The notes beneath the pieces are model-generated. The model was not told the DNA's origin. It did no database searches and worked only from the letters and a program-made list of their open reading frames with translations. From positions 1-64,000 of the forward strand of contig NZ_JAFJSY010000039.1 in assembly GCF_019857225.1 (NCBI RefSeq): 64,000 nucleotides of DNA. The letters run 5' to 3'. Positions 62,479 to 64,000 of the stretch are shown piece after piece. A program made the translations under genes and the position numbers. The stretch is from Streptomyces plumbidurans. GTDB taxonomy: Bacteria > Actinomycetota > Actinomycetes > Streptomycetales > Streptomycetaceae. How positions within the stretch are numbered: the first letter of the stretch is position 1; each line of letters opens with the position of its first letter.

Positions 62479-64000
62479 CTGACCATCCGCGCAAGCGCGG
62501 GGAGCACTCACCGCCTGGCAGATCCACACCATGACCGACGGGACCATCCCCGCAGGCGCGGGGAGCACGCGGGGAAGTCCTCGAAGAGGCGAGCCGAGTA
62601 GGGACCACCCCCGCAGGCGCGGGGAGCACTTCACCGCCGCGCTCCTCGTGGCCGCCACCGTGGGACCATCCCCGCAGGCGCGGGGAGCACCCGACCAAGG
62701 ACTCCCTTCTTGACGAGCTGGAGGGACCATCCCCGGAGGCGCGGGGAGCAGGTCATCGGGGTGTCCTTGCCCTTGTTGTCGGGGGGACCATCCCCGCAGG
62801 CGCGGGGAGCACAGCCCGCGCCGCACCGGATGGGACCTGTCCCAGGGACCATCCCCGCAGGCGCGGGGAGCGCGCAGAACGTCAAGGCCGCCCGCGCCGC
62901 GATCCGGGACCATCCCCGCAGGCGCGGGGAGCACCGGGCGCGCATCTTGGGGAGGCTGACGGCCCGGGGACCATCCCCGCAGGCGCGGGGAGCACGGTCT
63001 GACCGCGGCGACGTCGGACGTGGCGCTGGGACCATCCCCGCAGGCGCGGGGAGCACATCGGGGCGCGCCGTTCTTCCACCCAGTTGGGGGGACCATCCCC
63101 GCAGGCGCGGGGAGCACGAACTGGCGGAGCTCGGCGACGGCGGCGGCGTGGGACCATCCCCGCAGGCGCGGGGAGCACTCAGCGTCGACACCGAGCCGCT
63201 GAAGGCTCACGGGACCATCCCCGCAGGCGCGGGGAGCACGAGGGCGGCGTTGAGGCGGTTGACGTAGCCCGAGGACCATCCCCGCAGGCGCGGGGAGCAC
63301 GGCTCCACGATGCCGTACGCGCCGGGGCCGTGAGGACCATCCCCGCAGGCGCGGGGAGCACAGGATCTGGCGGGCGATGAGGACGAGTTCGCGGGGACCA
63401 TCCCCGCAGGCGCGGGGAGCACATGTGGTACTCGCGGGTGTTGTTCTTGGTGCGGGGACCATCCCCGCAGGCGCGGGGAGCACCGCTGGTCCAATTGCGC
63501 GTCGGTGAGCCGGTTGGGACCATCCCCGCAGGCGCGGGGAGCACGTTGGGGTACTGCTCCTCGACGGCTGCCGGTCGGGACCATCCCCGCAGGCGCGGGG
63601 AGCACCCGGGCTGGGATCGGCCGTCCCGTCCCCGCCAGGGACCATCCCCGCAGGCGCGGGGAGCACAACCGCAAGCTCTACCGCGCCAACTACGGCACGG
63701 GACCATCCCCGCAGGCGCGGGGAGCACACCGGCAAGAGCAGCGGCTCGCAGGTCACCCAGGGACCATCCCCGCAGGCGCGGGGAGCACACCGGCAAGAGC
63801 AGCGGCTCGCAGGTCACCCAGGGACCATCCCCGCAGGCGCGGGGAGCACACCGGCAAGAGCAGCGGCTCGCAGGTCACCCAGGGACCATCCCCGCAGGCG
63901 CGGGGAGCACACCGGCAAGAGCAGCGGCTCGCAGGTCACCCAGGGACCATCCCCGCAGGCGCGGGGAGCACACCGGCAAGAGCAGCGGCTCGCAGGTCAC
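62479..64000 (-). CRISPR. Type I-E CRISPR array, trailer end; 25 repeats visible
   Basis: 29-bp repeats with 32-bp spacers in an exact 61-bp period, from 62479 to the window end. In transcript orientation (minus strand) the repeat starts GTGCTCCCCGCGC and has the CCCCGC/GCGGGG hairpin of type I-E. The first repeat differs at four positions. Repeats at 62601, 62723, 62845, 63272 and 63333 carry one or two changes each, so decay is at the left. The leader and any cas genes should lie right of the window. Spacers 21-24 are identical, and the visible 29 bases of spacer 25 match them. Confidence 0.97.

Noticed and set aside
62252-62482. A 76-codon frame ahead of the CRISPR trailer
   Set aside because: No ribosome-binding site, no conserved pattern, and it ends within the first repeat.
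63728-63759. Possible self-targeting of the AICE TraB P-loop by the repeated spacer (TGKSS versus RSGKST)
   Set aside because: Outside GKS the nucleotide and protein sequences do not match, so this is chance similarity of a P-loop.
62464-63817. Long open frames on both strands through the CRISPR repeats with repeated SPRLRGW or GPSPQARGA peptides
   Set aside because: They are translations of the 61-bp repeat-spacer period; no start signals or gene-like composition outside the repeats.

Overview
The window is chromosomal DNA from a Streptomyces-type actinomycete. GC is very high, GTG starts are frequent, and the order leuS, nadD, proA/proB, obgE-rpmA-rplU, rne matches the conserved Streptomyces core as I remember it. 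The left half (1 to about 26.7 kb) is core. It holds the end of an acyl-CoA carboxylase beta gene with its epsilon subunit, holA, an arylamine N-acetyltransferase, comEA-comEC, degV, leuS with a leader-peptide attenuator, a cytochrome b/NuoF-like electron-transfer pair, two tRNA-Ala(GGC) genes around two small zinc-ribbon genes, a histidine phosphatase-rsfS-LCP-nadD group, an M48 protease, two related membrane proteins, and proA and proB.

Between proB and obgE (about 26.9-37.4 kb) lies a cell-envelope polymer block. It encodes a polysaccharide pyruvyl transferase, a GT2 glycosyltransferase, a TagF-like polyol-phosphate polymerase with membrane segments, a cytidylyltransferase fused to a short-chain reductase (candidate CDP-ribitol synthase), a sulfotransferase and a Tat-exported PhoD-type phosphatase. 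With the LCP phosphotransferase at 17.5 kb these could make, decorate, attach and recycle a teichoic-acid-like wall polymer. A GC-rich, non-coding 0.7-kb gap with three degenerate repeats sits inside the block.

From 37.6 to 45.1 kb come obgE, rpmA, rplU, a very long RNase E/G and a DUF2344 protein. After that the DNA becomes accessory: a hydrophobic repeat protein, VOC, SDR and ASCH proteins, a coiled-coil protein, a truncated gene and a three-S1-domain protein.

About 51.8-58.5 kb is an actinomycete integrative and conjugative element (AICE). It has a large serine integrase, a RepSA-type initiator with an apparent 5' frameshift, a zinc-knuckle miniprotein, a small membrane protein, an FtsK-like TraB translocase, an SCO3933-type regulator and a GntR (KorSA-like) repressor. 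A 24-bp palindromic operator lies between the last two, and a 147-nt imperfect palindrome follows the repressor gene. I could not identify att sites.

The right end has an RsbW-like ATPase, an HTH/TPR regulator with two palindromic sites upstream, an aminoglycoside-phosphotransferase-fold kinase, and the trailer end of a type I-E CRISPR array with 25 visible repeats that runs off the window. The last five spacers toward the leader side are identical. No cas gene is inside the window.
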